Assembly (NCBI RefSeq): GCF_040833985.1
Contig: NZ_CP162139.1
Span: 992,001 to 1,056,000 of the forward strand
Direction of reading: 5' to 3'
Length of the DNA: 64,000 bases
From: Leptospira sp. WS4.C2
GTDB lineage: Bacteria; Spirochaetota; Leptospiria; Leptospirales; Leptospiraceae
Within the stretch, counting starts at the first letter, position 1, and each line of letters opens with the position of its first letter. Below, piece after piece: positions 25,354-34,709 of the stretch. The notes below the pieces were generated by a model. It made no database searches and was not told where the DNA came from. It saw only the letters and a list, made by a program, of their open reading frames with translations. The translations under genes were made by a program, and so were the position numbers.

Positions 25354-28028
25354 ATCGAAATTGGATTCGATTCTACCGGTACAGAATATTGGCTTTCGTC
25401 CTTTTTATGATTTTGGTTTCATCGATTTCACTGAATTTCAGGGTTTTCGGTGAAGAAACTTTTTTAGAGAACCGGAGATTGGTTCAAATTATAAACCATT
25501 GGCCTAACAAAACGGCTCTCCAAGTAGAAGAACATATAACCAAACCATGGGAACAAATTTTAAGATCAATTTATGGTTATAAACAAATAGAATCTATATC
25601 GGAAGCAGGTATTTCAACAATTTATCTCGAGTTGGCAAAAGGTGTTACAGCACAGGAAGTGATCCAATCCATTCGCAATGAATATTTACTACAAAGACTT
25701 AGATTTCCTGAGGATTCTTTGTTTCCTCGGATTCAAGAAGCAAAACCTGAAGATAGTTATATTGTGATTTTGCAGAAAATAAAAATAGGTCCAGACAAAA
25801 ACAGAAAACAATTAGAGCAGAGGATTCGTAAGATAACCGGAGTTCTCTCCTTTTCTCACCATTCTGATCGCGAAAAAGAAGTAGTCCTCCAGGTTCAACC
25901 TGCTTGGATTCAATCTCCAGAAATTCCTTCTGCTGCCAAAATATTTGCTTCAGTCAGAAATTATTTTTTTGGAGTTAATATAGATCATTTTCATGGACTA
26001 TTATTTCAAAAAGACTTCCCCTCCAAGCCGAAAGATTGGTCAGAGTTAGGAATTCCATCATTATTTGGGGAAGGACTATTGGTTTCCTCTATTGGTAAAG
26101 TCACCTTACAGGAGAGAGATGTTCGACACGGAACACGTATTAATGGGCTGAGTTCCGAAACAATCATTCTAAATGCTGAAAATAGCACCTCTCTCTATCA
26201 TATATCAAAAGAATTAAATTCGATTCTTTCGGAATTTGACGACTGGGCTATATTATATACAAGCCACCAAGACTTTCTCGATGATCTATGGCGCTTTTTT
26301 ATTCTTTTTATCTCTCTTGATTTAATTCTTATTCTATCCGCCATTTCTTTCGGGAAACCTGGAAAAGGGATCATAGGTGATCTACTTTCTTTTTATGCTT
26401 CTCTTCTGATCTTGTTTGGTATTTGTAATTTCAATTCCTATCCCATCGGTAAGTCAGTTTTGTTTTTAATGTTAGTTTGGAAGTATTCGATGGCAGTTTT
26501 TCCGATGAGAAGGATTGCGAGATGGACACTTCGTATTATCTATTGCAGTTGTCTGCTATGGTTATTTATCATTTTCAATTGGATTCCTTTTTCTTTTGGC
26601 ATTATCTCTCTCATTCATTTATACTTCAGACTCTCCACTTCATTATTAAAAATTCTTTTTCAGTCTTTTTTTTCTTATTCAATTCCCATTATTGACTTAC
26701 GGTTCTTACATTTAATCGCAGTTTTTTCTCATAAGACAGTAACTCATTCGGGTAAATCTAGAAAGCTCTTTGGCTGGATTGTGGTTGTAGTTTGTTTTTT
26801 TGTAACAGTCCTTTCTTCCTTTATTTCTAGTTTGGACCAATACATTCTTCATCCGTTTCGCGGTACAATTCAAACGGGTAGATTGGAATTCCCAACTTCC
26901 GTTCCTGAACAAGAAACGATCCGAATTACTAAACAAGTAGAAAATCAAATTTTAAATCAAAAAATCACCGATTTGTTGGTAGTAAAACAAAACTCATCGA
27001 CTGCGGACTTTTATTTCCGTTTGAACGAGTTAGGTGCAAAGAAGGGATTAGATGATCTCCCAACTGAGTCAGGGTATTTTCATGTTTTGTCTGATACGGA
27101 AAAAACTACAGATCGCACTCTTCGTTTTGGAAATGCTAATACCGAAACTTTGGAAAAAAGTATTCTCGGTCTCGTTCCCTGGTTAAGAACCAAAGGGGGA
27201 GTAACCGAAGTTTTGCTTTGTTTTCAACCATCTACGATCGGCTTGGAATTTAATTCAAATGCAATGTTTCAAAACCTAGTCGGTTATGAATTGGATGAGT
27301 CTATTCGCGAGAGATCATTGGGACTACAGTCGGTTATCTTAGGAAAAATGCTGATTGAAAATAAACTAACGGATGTTCGTTTTGAGGTAAAACAAGATAA
27401 GGAAATGGATCGGTATCTAAATAGACCTACAAAAATGGCCTCAGGAATTCCTGTGTTTAATAAATCATTTGTGAAATACAATAACATTCGAACTCCAGGA
27501 AGGATCTATCATAAAAATGGGGAGACCAGTTTAGAAATATTAGTCAGAGGAAAGAATATTCAGTGGGACGAATTGCAATCTAAAATACAAGAATTCTTAA
27601 ATAAAGATGTCGTGAAACTTTCGGAAATTTTACCACCAAAGGATATTACTATTAAGTATAGGCCCTTCTTTTTACTATTGTTGATAGCAATTTTTCTTTA
27701 TAGAAAGAATCATAAGGCGAGATGGTGCATTCAGTGTTTTTGTTTTCTTTTTATTTGGAAATTGCAAATCTCTCTCTTAGGGGAAGATTATTTATTATTT
27801 GGTACGGTTACCACCTTGTTGGTGTTTTTAATTTTATGGGTTCCTCGCCTGTCGTTTGATTTTAATACTAAGTTTCCTCTTTTATTTTTGCTTTTTTTAT
27901 CTTATTTACTTCCCGGAGATGGTGGACGTTTCTTTTGGGAAGGTTTGGTTTTGATGTTTAGTTTCTTGTTAATCCAATCAAATATGTTTCAAAAATGGGA
28001 AAATTTTAAAACCAAACATTACTTTTAA
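25350..28028 (+). CDS. RND-like transporter subunit B, shortened and lacking the proton-relay aspartate
   Basis: Second RND homologue of 892 residues. The first periplasmic part keeps the RND start pattern (LVQIINHWPNKTALQVEEHI, then EQILRSIYGYKQIESIS and IYLELAKG). The membrane region after residue 310 has about six hydrophobic helices, but where TM4 of RND pumps has GxxxDD/DA the sequence is KSVLFLMLVWKYSMAVFPM, with no acidic residue. The C-terminal TM bundle is also short. This suggests a structural partner rather than an independent pump, as in two-subunit RND systems such as MdtBC. It overlaps subunit A by 4 bp and ends 24 bases before the giant gene. Confidence 0.78.
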   Translation: MNRNWIRFYRYRILAFVLFMILVSSISLNFRVFGEETFLENRRLVQIINHWPNKTALQVEEHITKPWEQILRSIYGYKQIESISEAGISTIYLELAKGVTAQEVIQSIRNEYLLQRLRFPEDSLFPRIQEAKPEDSYIVILQKIKIGPDKNRKQLEQRIRKITGVLSFSHHSDREKEVVLQVQPAWIQSPEIPSAAKIFASVRNYFFGVNIDHFHGLLFQKDFPSKPKDWSELGIPSLFGEGLLVSSIGKVTLQERDVRHGTRINGLSSETIILNAENSTSLYHISKELNSILSEFDDWAILYTSHQDFLDDLWRFFILFISLDLILILSAISFGKPGKGIIGDLLSFYASLLILFGICNFNSYPIGKSVLFLMLVWKYSMAVFPMRRIARWTLRIIYCSCLLWLFIIFNWIPFSFGIISLIHLYFRLSTSLLKILFQSFFSYSIPIIDLRFLHLIAVFSHKTVTHSGKSRKLFGWIVVVVCFFVTVLSSFISSLDQYILHPFRGTIQTGRLEFPTSVPEQETIRITKQVENQILNQKITDLLVVKQNSSTADFYFRLNELGAKKGLDDLPTESGYFHVLSDTEKTTDRTLRFGNANTETLEKSILGLVPWLRTKGGVTEVLLCFQPSTIGLEFNSNAMFQNLVGYELDESIRERSLGLQSVILGKMLIENKLTDVRFEVKQDKEMDRYLNRPTKMASGIPVFNKSFVKYNNIRTPGRIYHKNGETSLEILVRGKNIQWDELQSKIQEFLNKDVVKLSEILPPKDITIKYRPFFLLLLIAIFLYRKNHKARWCIQCFCFLFIWKLQISLLGEDYLLFGTVTTLLVFLILWVPRLSFDFNTKFPLLFLLFLSYLLPGDGGRFFWEGLVLMFSFLLIQSNMFQKWENFKTKHYF

Positions 28029-28034
28029 TACCCA

Positions 28035-28052
28035 AGAGAACTGAGGTTCTCT
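28035..28052 (+). promoter_or_regulatory. Hairpin enclosing the ribosome-binding site of the giant gene
   Basis: AGAGAAC (28035-28041) and GTTCTCT (28046-28052) form a 7-bp perfect stem with a TGAG loop. The GAGG ribosome-binding site (28043-28046) occupies the loop and the first stem base, and the stem ends directly at the ATG at 28053. It could limit initiation on the giant protein relative to the transporter genes. No T-run follows, so it is not a terminator. Confidence 0.55.
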
Positions 28053-31000
28053 ATGTTTTCCAAACCTTCTTTCCTTTCATTGCCTTTAGTTTTAGTCATA
28101 ATTTTTTCAATCCTGTTTGCGTACACTACTTACGGGCAATCCCTCTCCGAAACTTGGAATGTCCCAACCTATCAATCGTCAGATTATTCTGAGTTTTATG
28201 GGACTGTCTATTTTGCTAATTCGATGGAAGAATGGGATTACCGAGTAAACGAAGTTTTAGATTTTTCTGCAAACCAATGGTTAGAAAATGCCAACATAAT
28301 GATAGAACAAATGTTATTTGATGAAAATGGTGAAGACTCCTTTGTCTCTCAGGAGGGGTATGTGGATGAAAGAAGGCGATCTTTATATTCGGAAGTAACT
28401 GTATTGTATTCTGAATGGGAAAGACAACTTACCGAAGATTACTTTGAGAATCGGATTGCATTTTTACAAAAATTAGAAACCGGAAAAGTTGATGTTTTGT
28501 ATTTTCAAAGAATGGGTCAGGATTCATTATATGAGGAATATACGAATGAGGAGTTAGGCCTCGCAGAGAACAGAAACCGAATTTTGGAGTCCGCAAGGGA
28601 ATGGGAGTTTGAATGGGGGCAAACAAAGCAAGAGGGTTTGGATTCATTTGCGAAGTCTTTCTCGGATCTTCAAAGTGATTACGATACTTATATCCGTTCC
28701 TTAGAAGAAACCGAAAATCAATTTTCGAATAACCTTAATGCAATCAATTCCTATAAAGAAACTGTCAAAACTGCGTTACGTGATGTTGTCTCTCAACTGA
28801 AAGTTGGCTTAGATTCCACATGTTCTGTGGCTTCCGGTTGCCAATATAAAAATTCAGATGGGACTTATAATGAAGCAGGTAAGATATTTTCTAAATTCAT
28901 TGGCGATCTTTCTGAAGAATTAAATCAATCAAATATTGATCCTGACTCTATTCTCACATCTATATCTTCTAAAATTAAGGATTTCTTATCAGATGAATCA
29001 AACAAGGCCTTTTCTGAATATAAACTATATAATGGTAGAATATATACATATCAAACCGGATTCCAGATAGATTTAGGCCAATCAACATCCACTTTCGATT
29101 TGGCCTCTGCCGAATGGAGATTAAGAAACCAAACCTACCACGAATTATCAAACGATAAACGTTATGAAAACTGGTTAGCCGGTGGATTCGGCGAAGTTGG
29201 TGCATTTACAAATATATATGATTCAGAAATGCAGGGCATTTTTCAGTCGATTCATCATGGTGATTACGGAAGACTCATTTCAATTATGAATAATAAACTA
29301 GGGGATGGGAGGCGCGTTCAATCTTTAGTATCTGCTAATTTATATACAGATGCCTTCCATTTCGTTAATAACCAACAAATTGCAGGTTTTTATGTTCCTT
29401 TTGAAGAGGCTCATCATACACACGGAAATCTTCTGTTAGATGGGCATGGCAAATATGGATATTGGAGAGCAGATAGATATGTTACTATCCTAACTCCAGG
29501 AAGTCATTTATTTCAAATGGGTGCCATAGGTTATTCAGTTCTTTATGAAATGTTTGATGAAAACTCCTCGAAAACCTCTTTATATTGGAAAGATAACTCT
29601 ACACAGTTAGGTGGTCAATACAATCACTTCCAAAATACATTGCTGCCAGCGGTGTCTCACTGGGAATCCAAGGTGAAAGAATACGCAGATACATATGAGG
29701 AATGGAAAGACAATAGAGAAAATCTAGTTATTGAAGCTACGGCTGAATTGGAATCCAATCGTAAGGAATTGGAACTTTCAAAAGAAGAGTGGCTAAAACG
29801 TTTGGAAGATGAAAAAAGAAGCGGATTAAAATCTTGGACGGAGCTCTATGAAGCAGGGGAAACGAAGGAAGTCAACCCACCTTCTATATCTGCGTGGACA
29901 CCGAATCAAACGTTGGAAGTATTCGATAAAACAAAAGTATCTGAATTTCAATCTTTAGCCAAATTCGAATCTCCTGCAGACGGAATTAAGATCGGTGGGA
30001 CAGGGGCTGGATTATTAGAAGAATTTCACAGAACCATCACTGGTGTGAGTCAATATGCATCGGTGATTCAAATGAATGCTGATTTGGAAGAGTTTAAACG
30101 TTCAGAACAGAAAAAGTTAATCAATCAAATGACTTACGGAATCAACGCTGATTCGTTAGGTGGACGTAAGTTGACTAAAGAGGAAAGGATATTACTAGGA
30201 AATTATGATCCTTCGCAACTTTCTCAAGAAGAACAAAGTAGATTTGGTTCCTGTTACGAGGATCCTAATGCCAGTAATTGTAAACATCTACTAAAAAAAG
30301 AATATGAAGCGACTATGGATTCTAATAATGGAGTCTTAACTTTAAGAAAAGAAATCCATAACGGGCTTCTTACTAGTAAAAATACAAATGGGCAATATGG
30401 AGCTGGAAAAACAGAAGAAATTCGACACGTTCAGCTCGGCGCCATTAGTAAAGTTCATGTTCCCATTAATAAAGGATTTTTTACTGATTGGACTGAGGAG
30501 GATTGGAATACTCTTCAGGAAAAAAAACTGAATATCACAAAATCCTTTCTTTCTAACTCTCTTGAGAAAGATAAAAACTCTATCAACGCAAATCTAACCG
30601 CCATTCAGGATAAAGATCATAGGAATCAGGAATTATTTTTAGCGAGAAAGGAAGCGCAGGAAAATGCTGATTCTCTGATCCAAGAATTGGCCATTGCCTA
30701 CGTAACTGGCGGTGCAGCTGGAATGAGAGCATCTTTAAAAGGAAAAATAGAATCAGCGATTAATAGTGAATTGGCGAAGGCATGGATTACTGCGACAGGT
30801 GGTAACGAATCAGATATCCAAATGGCATCTATGGCATTTGATTTTATGCGGGGAAAAATTAGTGCAAAAAAAATTCAATCACGTGATCAATTTATCTCAA
30901 TAAAAAATCCAATACAAGCTTTGGAATCAATAGTGGCTAAAACTTTTTCGACAACCATGTATGTATTGGATAAAGTATCATTAGGCACTTCAACCTTGGC

Positions 31001-33959
31001 GTATAATTTATTCCAGGCACCTGGAATGGCAGTTATGAAAACTTTGGTCGGGGAAAGGCAATACAAAAAAATAAACGAACGAATTGCAGGTACAGAGAAT
31101 CTTTTGCAAGAAATACAAGCGAATGAACAAAGTTTGGTTCAAAATGGTATTTCGATTGCGATTTCTCAAGGTACAGGAATACCTTCTGAGGCCATATCGA
31201 AAATGTTAGGCGATAAATATGGACAGATTAAAGCAAAAAAAGCAAACAAGGCGATGGCTCAGAATCCAATTTATGATATCGGGTCGCAGGTAATCGGTGC
31301 CTTCGGTGGGATTTTAAAAACTGCTGTTGTTGCTTCTGGAATCACAGAAAATGAAATCCAGTCCGTCATGCAAGATACCAATAGCTTTGTCAATGCAGGT
31401 GGTCCATACCAAAGTTCCTCAACTAATACTAGTTTGGGATATGCCTTACAATCGATCGGATTACAAGCAAGTTGGACGAAACATCAAAGTGCATATATTA
31501 ATCTTCGGGATTCCAAAGCTGTTGTGGAGGAATTAGGAAAAAGAGCATTTGCCAAAGAGATCGCAATGTCCATGGGTATCGATGAAAATGCGATCGGTCA
31601 AATTATAGATTCGAGTTATTCCTCTTACCAAAGACAGAAATCTGATAAAAAAGCCAGATCCAATGCTGTGAGACAGACTGCGGTAAATGCAGCATCCATT
31701 GCAATCACTCTGGGAGCCAGTGGGGCATTGACTGGAGTCAGTTCTACACTTTCAAATATAGGAAAAGCTGTTAGTAGTTTAACAAATGGTCTATTACCTG
31801 CGACAACTCAAGTGGGTCAAGTTGTTGCTTCCACCTTTGTTCAAACCATTGCCGGAAGCCATGAGGGACCAAAAGGAGCAGTTGCTGGTTTCGCCAACGG
31901 TGTGCTCGGTGGCATGGCACAGGGAATGGGAAAAATCCAGTCTGGTTTTTTTAAAGGGATGGTCCCAGGAATTGGGGTTACTTATTCGGAAAAGGATGGT
32001 TGGGGAGGTTCTTTAGGGCTCGGAAATACGATTAACAATATGAGTGTTAGTTTTTCAGAAGAGGGGGATACTTCGATTCGAACTTCTAAATCTCTCGGTG
32101 ATGGATTACAATTGGCAACAGATATCACTACCAATGGCGCTGCGAATTTTGGTTTGAATTATAATCCAACAGGGAAGGGCCCACGGACTGATTGGAATTT
32201 TTCGATGATGTATGATATAAATGGCGGAGGTTTTAGTGGAAGTATCGGTTACACTGACCCCAATTCAAAACTTGGTTTGAATTCTTCTGTAGATAAAAAT
32301 GGAATTTCCACCTCATCTGAGTTACAAGGTGTGACTTTAGGAAATAATTCAGAGGATGGTTTCGAAGTCCAAATTATGAATTTTGCAGAACAGAATATCA
32401 ATGCAGCCCAAGATAAAAGTGATCTTGGTAACACTGAATCATTAGTTGCTTCGGAAAATGGATTTGATGATTTTTCTGACTATGCAGAGGCAGCGGGAAC
32501 CATGGGTGTTTTTCTATTAGGAGGCCTTGGTTTGGGACTTGGCGTAAGAAATCGCTTAGGTGGAGGACTTGCGGGGATTACCTCTATTGGATCTGATTCA
32601 AAGTCTATATCTTTCGGTGCTTCAACAGATAAGTCAATTTTTGGTAAGATCACCAGTCCATTGAAAGTGGGATTCCAAAGGTTTGGTGCAATGATCACTG
32701 GCATTGTGGACCGCTTTAGTTTTAATAAAGACTCAAATAACGATTATCAGGCGTCAAAGGGAACAGACCAACATATCTCCAGTGAAGAAATCAAAAAAAT
32801 CCAATCTAGTGTGATCGATGATTATCCAAAAGATTCTAGAATTGATACGGAAAAGAAACTCTATGAACTAAGAAAGGCCGGAGTGGATACCACAGAAATT
32901 GAAGCAAAAATAAAAAAACTTAGGGGTGGAAAGGATATCCCTATGTCCAAAGCGGTTGGAATTGAACTCAAGGAGTATATTCGGTTGCGTGAAGGGAATT
33001 CGCAGTATCCATTCATTCCAGATAAAACGGTATTGATTCCTTCTAGCGAGGCTCTGGCAGGGATCAACCTAAAACATGATCCCAAAAAGGAATCGAATGC
33101 AGCTTACGCGAAACGATTGGGTAACGAAATTTGTGAAGCTTCTAAAAATGTAGATCTTTCGACAAAGGAGTTAGTCACCGAACATGCCGTAAACGTAGCT
33201 AAACTTTTAGGGGAATCTCTGAAAGGAAAAATTTCTTACCAACAATATAAAATAATCGATGGTAAAGAAGTGGTATCTGCTGTAAATCCGGTAGATGCGA
33301 GTGGGTTTCGCGCTGTGGACGGATTGGATTGTATCCGGTTCATTGGAGCCGTTTTGAATGCTTCGGGCATCACCACCCATGGAAGTTTTGCAAATCTAAA
33401 TACAGACCTTTACCAAATGCCAGAGGAAATGAAAAATATGGGTGCAGAATATGACAAGCGATATGTCCATAAAAATGGTGTGGAGTACTTCCGTCAGGCT
33501 TCCAACTTTATGAACTTAGTTTCCGATCGGATCACTACGACTAAGGAATTAGAAGACCACAAAGCCAATTTCAAACCTAAGGAACTCAGCGTGGGACTTA
33601 TTGGAATCACTAGAGCGGATAAGAATTTACCTGACAGCAAAATTTCTGCAGTAAAGTCGGATCATGTCTATATGATTACTGACAAAAGGTTCAATCAAGA
33701 GCTTGGAATTTTTGAGTATCAAATTGCGGAATCGCGAGGGAAAGTCGGAGTTGATAGTCGGTGGGTACGGTCAGAAACGAAACAAGTATTAACGGAAAAG
33801 TTACAAAATGAATTGCATAAGACTAAGCTTTCTAAAAAGGAAATTGGTGATCGTATTAAAATATTACTAGGTTCGTCCGAGACTTCCGATTACCTGAGAC
33901 GTTCGGAATTCTATGAATTAAAACCGCAAGTTAGAGTCGGAGGAGAAAATGAAGTTTAA
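28053..33959 (+). CDS. Giant Sec-exported protein (TIGR04388-like) with C-terminal NlpC/P60-like Cys-His domain
   Basis: 1968 residues. A signal peptide (LPLVLVIIFSILFAYTTYGQ) precedes a long helical/coiled-coil region with many Trp-containing heptads (about 30-320 and 540-620). Hydrophobic patches around 960-1000 and 1205-1290 are followed by a Gly-rich beta region at about 1305-1440 (GVTYSEKDGWGGSLGLG, GSIGYTDPNSKLGLNSSVDK). After NAAQD (about 1450) the sequence changes character: a GLGLGLGVRNRL hydrophobic stretch, then a C-terminal domain with GLDCIRFIG (Cys1760), SDHVYMITDKR (His1871) and YQIAESRGKVG, in the order of NlpC/P60 papain-like peptidases. The main body resembles the Leptospira family I recall as TIGR04388. 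Start supported by GAGG at six bases. Function is not established; the modular tail suggests a polymorphic effector. Confidence 0.8.
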   Translation: MFSKPSFLSLPLVLVIIFSILFAYTTYGQSLSETWNVPTYQSSDYSEFYGTVYFANSMEEWDYRVNEVLDFSANQWLENANIMIEQMLFDENGEDSFVSQEGYVDERRRSLYSEVTVLYSEWERQLTEDYFENRIAFLQKLETGKVDVLYFQRMGQDSLYEEYTNEELGLAENRNRILESAREWEFEWGQTKQEGLDSFAKSFSDLQSDYDTYIRSLEETENQFSNNLNAINSYKETVKTALRDVVSQLKVGLDSTCSVASGCQYKNSDGTYNEAGKIFSKFIGDLSEELNQSNIDPDSILTSISSKIKDFLSDESNKAFSEYKLYNGRIYTYQTGFQIDLGQSTSTFDLASAEWRLRNQTYHELSNDKRYENWLAGGFGEVGAFTNIYDSEMQGIFQSIHHGDYGRLISIMNNKLGDGRRVQSLVSANLYTDAFHFVNNQQIAGFYVPFEEAHHTHGNLLLDGHGKYGYWRADRYVTILTPGSHLFQMGAIGYSVLYEMFDENSSKTSLYWKDNSTQLGGQYNHFQNTLLPAVSHWESKVKEYADTYEEWKDNRENLVIEATAELESNRKELELSKEEWLKRLEDEKRSGLKSWTELYEAGETKEVNPPSISAWTPNQTLEVFDKTKVSEFQSLAKFESPADGIKIGGTGAGLLEEFHRTITGVSQYASVIQMNADLEEFKRSEQKKLINQMTYGINADSLGGRKLTKEERILLGNYDPSQLSQEEQSRFGSCYEDPNASNCKHLLKKEYEATMDSNNGVLTLRKEIHNGLLTSKNTNGQYGAGKTEEIRHVQLGAISKVHVPINKGFFTDWTEEDWNTLQEKKLNITKSFLSNSLEKDKNSINANLTAIQDKDHRNQELFLARKEAQENADSLIQELAIAYVTGGAAGMRASLKGKIESAINSELAKAWITATGGNESDIQMASMAFDFMRGKISAKKIQSRDQFISIKNPIQALESIVAKTFSTTMYVLDKVSLGTSTLAYNLFQAPGMAVMKTLVGERQYKKINERIAGTENLLQEIQANEQSLVQNGISIAISQGTGIPSEAISKMLGDKYGQIKAKKANKAMAQNPIYDIGSQVIGAFGGILKTAVVASGITENEIQSVMQDTNSFVNAGGPYQSSSTNTSLGYALQSIGLQASWTKHQSAYINLRDSKAVVEELGKRAFAKEIAMSMGIDENAIGQIIDSSYSSYQRQKSDKKARSNAVRQTAVNAASIAITLGASGALTGVSSTLSNIGKAVSSLTNGLLPATTQVGQVVASTFVQTIAGSHEGPKGAVAGFANGVLGGMAQGMGKIQSGFFKGMVPGIGVTYSEKDGWGGSLGLGNTINNMSVSFSEEGDTSIRTSKSLGDGLQLATDITTNGAANFGLNYNPTGKGPRTDWNFSMMYDINGGGFSGSIGYTDPNSKLGLNSSVDKNGISTSSELQGVTLGNNSEDGFEVQIMNFAEQNINAAQDKSDLGNTESLVASENGFDDFSDYAEAAGTMGVFLLGGLGLGLGVRNRLGGGLAGITSIGSDSKSISFGASTDKSIFGKITSPLKVGFQRFGAMITGIVDRFSFNKDSNNDYQASKGTDQHISSEEIKKIQSSVIDDYPKDSRIDTEKKLYELRKAGVDTTEIEAKIKKLRGGKDIPMSKAVGIELKEYIRLREGNSQYPFIPDKTVLIPSSEALAGINLKHDPKKESNAAYAKRLGNEICEASKNVDLSTKELVTEHAVNVAKLLGESLKGKISYQQYKIIDGKEVVSAVNPVDASGFRAVDGLDCIRFIGAVLNASGITTHGSFANLNTDLYQMPEEMKNMGAEYDKRYVHKNGVEYFRQASNFMNLVSDRITTTKELEDHKANFKPKELSVGLIGITRADKNLPDSKISAVKSDHVYMITDKRFNQELGIFEYQIAESRGKVGVDSRWVRSETKQVLTEKLQNELHKTKLSKKEIGDRIKILLGSSETSDYLRRSEFYELKPQVRVGGENEV

Positions 33960-34590
33960 GATTTTATTGTGTTTATTGGTCATACCAAGCTTAACGCAGT
34001 GCAAGAAGAGTGAAGTTGTAGCTATTGAAAATGCGACCTCATTCTATATGGATCTAAAAAATGGTTGCGATTCCAAATCTGGAAATAAGCAGGAGAGGGA
34101 CGGTTTAGAATGCATTACGAAAAAAGAACTACTTTTATGTTATAGACAGTTTCAAAAAGCGGAATCTTCTCAAGTCGATAAAATTTTCGATGATACTAAA
34201 TGGTCAGTTTCAGATCAAGAATCCATACATTACTTTGTCGATAGACGAGGTAATATCTCTATTTTCGAAGGAGGTCCTTCTGATACTGAATATGAAGCGA
34301 TCGGTAAAGGTAGAATCTATAAAGTCAAAAGCAGTTGGGTTTATGAGCAATCCTGCCAACCCGGTAAATGTGAAGATTTTTCTTTCCCTATTGAATATTT
34401 AAGCTGTGATGCAAGTTTTCATCCAAGTGATAGCGAATATCATATGTCTCTTACTATTGGCAATAGATACTATGATTTCCTCGATGCTAATAAAAATGAA
34501 AAACACATTTCGCTCGAATACGATGGAACTATTAAACCACAAATCAGAAACGGATTCGAGTTGTATCTAGTTCCTCCGCCACCGAAATAG
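33949..34590 (+). CDS. Small lipoprotein overlapping the giant gene; possible immunity-like partner
   Basis: No family recognised. N-terminus MKFKILLCLLVIPSLTQC is a lipoprotein signal with a lipidated Cys18. The mature domain of about 195 residues contains six further cysteines (for instance LKNGCDSKSG, LECITKKELLLC, EQSCQPGKC and YLSCDA), which suggests disulfides in the periplasm. It begins 11 bases inside the giant gene and has a strong GGAGG ribosome-binding site, so the two proteins are translationally coupled. A periplasmic lipoprotein made directly after a protein with a peptidase-like tip is the arrangement expected of an effector-immunity pair, but this is inference. Confidence 0.72.
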   Translation: MKFKILLCLLVIPSLTQCKKSEVVAIENATSFYMDLKNGCDSKSGNKQERDGLECITKKELLLCYRQFQKAESSQVDKIFDDTKWSVSDQESIHYFVDRRGNISIFEGGPSDTEYEAIGKGRIYKVKSSWVYEQSCQPGKCEDFSFPIEYLSCDASFHPSDSEYHMSLTIGNRYYDFLDANKNEKHISLEYDGTIKPQIRNGFELYLVPPPPK

Positions 34591-34603
34591 AGAGCCTGCA
34601 CCA

Positions 34604-34709
34604 GCGATTGCAGCGGAAATCCTTTCCGAAGGAAAGATTGGAGCGTAAAGCGCAGTCGCTTCTTCTTTGGATTTCGCTCCACCAAACGATTGCGAGGCGC
34701 CAAAAAACT
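34604..34709. other. GC-rich structured intergenic element between convergent genes
   Basis: About 105 bases rich in GCG triplets, unlike the AT-rich surroundings. It contains a CTTTCC-GAA-GGAAAG hairpin (34622-34636), then a 7-bp stem TGGAGCG (34639-34645) with CGCTCCA (34675-34681), which itself encloses AAGCG/CGCTT (34648-34661). No T-runs follow, so it is not a classical terminator. The sequence style suggests a dispersed intergenic repeat of the genome, but only one copy is visible in this window. Confidence 0.45.

Noticed and set aside
30000..33000. Tandem repeats or CRISPR-like arrays inside the giant gene
   Set aside because: The Gly-rich segments are similar in protein style but no regularly spaced DNA repeat or spacer pattern is visible.
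28053..33959. Giant protein as a two-partner or Rhs-type toxin
   Set aside because: It lacks the haemagglutination (TPS) domain, Rhs YD repeats and a TpsB-type transporter neighbour; resemblance is only in having a modular tail.
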